Below, piece after piece: positions 63,028 through 64,000 of a stretch of DNA of 64,000 bases. Within the stretch, counting starts at the first letter, position 1; each line of letters starts with the position of its first letter. A program made the position numbers and the translations under genes. The notes below the pieces were generated by a model. That model did no database searches, had not been told where the DNA came from, and saw only the letters and a program-made list of their open reading frames with translations. The stretch comes from Nannocystis sp. RBIL2 (GTDB taxonomy: Bacteria > Myxococcota_A > Polyangia > Nannocystales > Nannocystaceae). The stretch lies in contig NZ_JAPNJW010000002.1 in the NCBI RefSeq assembly GCF_026626745.1, positions 5,046,151-5,110,150 of the forward strand. The letters are read 5' to 3'.

Positions 63028-63444
63028 GCGCGCCGACCCTATCACGAGCCCCGAGCTCCCGATCACGTCGAAGCGCGCCGGTCACGGCCCCGCGCACTGC
63101 TGCTCGCACGCGTCGCCGCGGGCGATCGCCCCGCCGAACGACCCGCCTCGGAGGTGCGTCACGCCGCGGCGCGGGCGCGCGGATGCGCGGGCTGTCGGCA
63201 CCTCGCGATCCCTGCGAGGTCCCGGCTCCGTCCCCATCCACGCGGATGCCCCGCGCCTCATCGAATGACGCGCGGCCGCAATTTTTCGGCTGACCGAAGA
63301 GACAGGTCGAGGATGCTCTGCGCCGCAGAGCAGGCGTACACCCCCTCGTCGCAGCTCGCTCGAGTGCGGACGGCTATGGCCACAGGTGTGCGAGCCCGGT
63401 CTTCGGCGGAACGCCGCACTGCCGACACAATAGCGCGCGTATCG
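63028..63444. other. Intergenic region
   Basis: About 415 bp without a credible gene. A TGACCGAAGAGACAGGTC-type unit at 63289-63306 resembles a degenerate 14-bp element on the opposite strand. Confidence 0.4.
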
Positions 63445-63873
63445 TCATCTCGGGGACTTGTCGGTAGGTCCGCCGAAGATGCGCTTGACGAGCTCCGTGT
63501 CCATGTACTCGCGGATCTCTGCGATCTTGCCGTCCCTCATCCTGAGAACGATGCCGTACAGGTTGTTGTAGCTGAGTCCGTCCTTGGTGCGTGATTCACC
63601 CTGGGCCTCGACGAAGACCTGATCACCTTCGGCAATGGCGTTCGTCACGGTGATCTTGATCGGGCCGTCGAGCCGCGCGAGCAGGAGAGGCACGTAGTTC
63701 GACATGATGTCCGCTTTGCCGCGGTAGGTGCCGGTGAATAGATGATCGCCGAAGTAAGTGATGGTCACGTCCTCGGTCATGCTGTCGAAGTAGCTCGCGA
63801 CATCTCCTGCTTTCAGGGCGGCATAGCCCTTCAACACGATCTGCTTGTTCGATTCACGGGTGCTGGTGCTCAT
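63445..63873 (-). CDS. SnoaL-like (limonene-epoxide-hydrolase/isomerase fold) protein
   Basis: 142 residues from ATG 63873 (MSTSTRESNKQIVLKGYAAL). A classic SnoaL/NTF2 pattern: helix with AGDVASYFDSMTEDVTITY, then GDHLFTGTYRGKADIM, VTNAIAEGDQVFVEAQGES and the last strand KIAEIREYMDTELVKRIF. A small-molecule binding or isomerase role is likely. Its codon use and base composition (more A and T than its neighbours) hint at a more recent acquisition, but this is weak. Confidence 0.8.
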   Translation of the reverse strand: MSTSTRESNKQIVLKGYAALKAGDVASYFDSMTEDVTITYFGDHLFTGTYRGKADIMSNYVPLLLARLDGPIKITVTNAIAEGDQVFVEAQGESRTKDGLSYNNLYGIVLRMRDGKIAEIREYMDTELVKRIFGGPTDKSPR

Positions 63874-63940
63874 GGTGCTTCTCACTTCTGGGTGGGGAGA
63901 TCGAGGGGTTCTTGGCATCGGCTCGCATCGTCGCGGGTGG

Positions 63941-64000
63941 TCAGGGCGGCCCGCTCGCGGCGACGCGGGCGGCCTCGTCGATCACATCGGCGACGGCCAG
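63941..64000 (-). CDS. C-terminal end of an unidentified gene (5' part outside window)
   Basis: Minus-strand reading LAVADVIDEAARVAASGPP followed by TGA at 63941, with third positions almost all G or C. It is compatible with the end of a real protein, but 19 residues are too few to name a family. Confidence 0.35.
   Translation of the reverse strand: MAVADVIDEAARVAASGPP

Overview
This is a 64-kb stretch of very GC-rich chromosome from a myxobacterium (Myxococcota), most likely of the Nannocystis/Enhygromyxa/Plesiocystis group. I infer this from several signs together. There are secreted proteins with a Ser/Thr-rich linker, a short Cys-Gly motif, a hydrophobic stretch and an Arg-rich end (MYXO-CTERM-like tails). 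There are lipoproteins with long Ser/Thr/Gly linkers, many Ser/Thr kinase-type proteins, an ECF sigma factor overlapping a beta-propeller kinase, and large PAS/GAF hybrid histidine kinases. No rRNA, tRNA, CRISPR array, insertion sequence or prophage was recognised.

Layout. 1-8,000: housekeeping genes on the minus strand: an EF-G (mitochondrial/spd-like signature, truncated by the window edge), transketolase, a histone-H1-like winged-helix protein, then a methionine/SAM salvage operon mtnB-mtnD-ahcY. 8,500-13,300: a tandem pair of MYXO-CTERM-like secreted paralogues, a coaD operon and a lipoprotein. 13,300-21,000: a pseudokinase with a TonB-like C-terminal domain, the remains of an AbiE-type toxin-antitoxin locus, and a coupled sugar-kinase-like/POT-transporter pair. 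21,200-31,500: lipoproteins, a DUF1415-like protein, an ankyrin protein, an ECF sigma factor fused by a GTGA overlap to a kinase/beta-propeller receptor, and a 30-residue RiPP-precursor-like peptide followed by a strong hairpin. 31,600-39,000: a degenerate M23 protein, an NTF2-like protein, and two coupled paralogous P-loop ATPases, one with a broken Walker A motif. 39,100-45,100: a sigma/anti-sigma-like operon, lipoproteins, a SUKH-like protein, a small Cys-rich secreted peptide and a coupled pair of envelope proteins. 45,100-64,000: a 1,333-residue protein made of about ten beta-rich repeats, a degenerate M24 protein, a coiled-coil protein, a nine-domain hybrid histidine kinase, two glycosyltransferases, an amidohydrolase and a SnoaL-like protein.

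The most unusual signal is not a gene. At about eighteen places there are small arrays of a 14-bp unit with consensus TGTC-N6-GACA, repeated head to tail with exact 14-bp phase (CATGTC at positions n, n+14, n+28 and so on). Each unit can fold on itself. Several variants keep the stem by G-U pairs, and one changes both partners of a pair. About half the arrays start within 25 bp of, or overlap, a stop codon; a few lie inside reading frames or create a start codon. I do not recognise this as a named repeat family.
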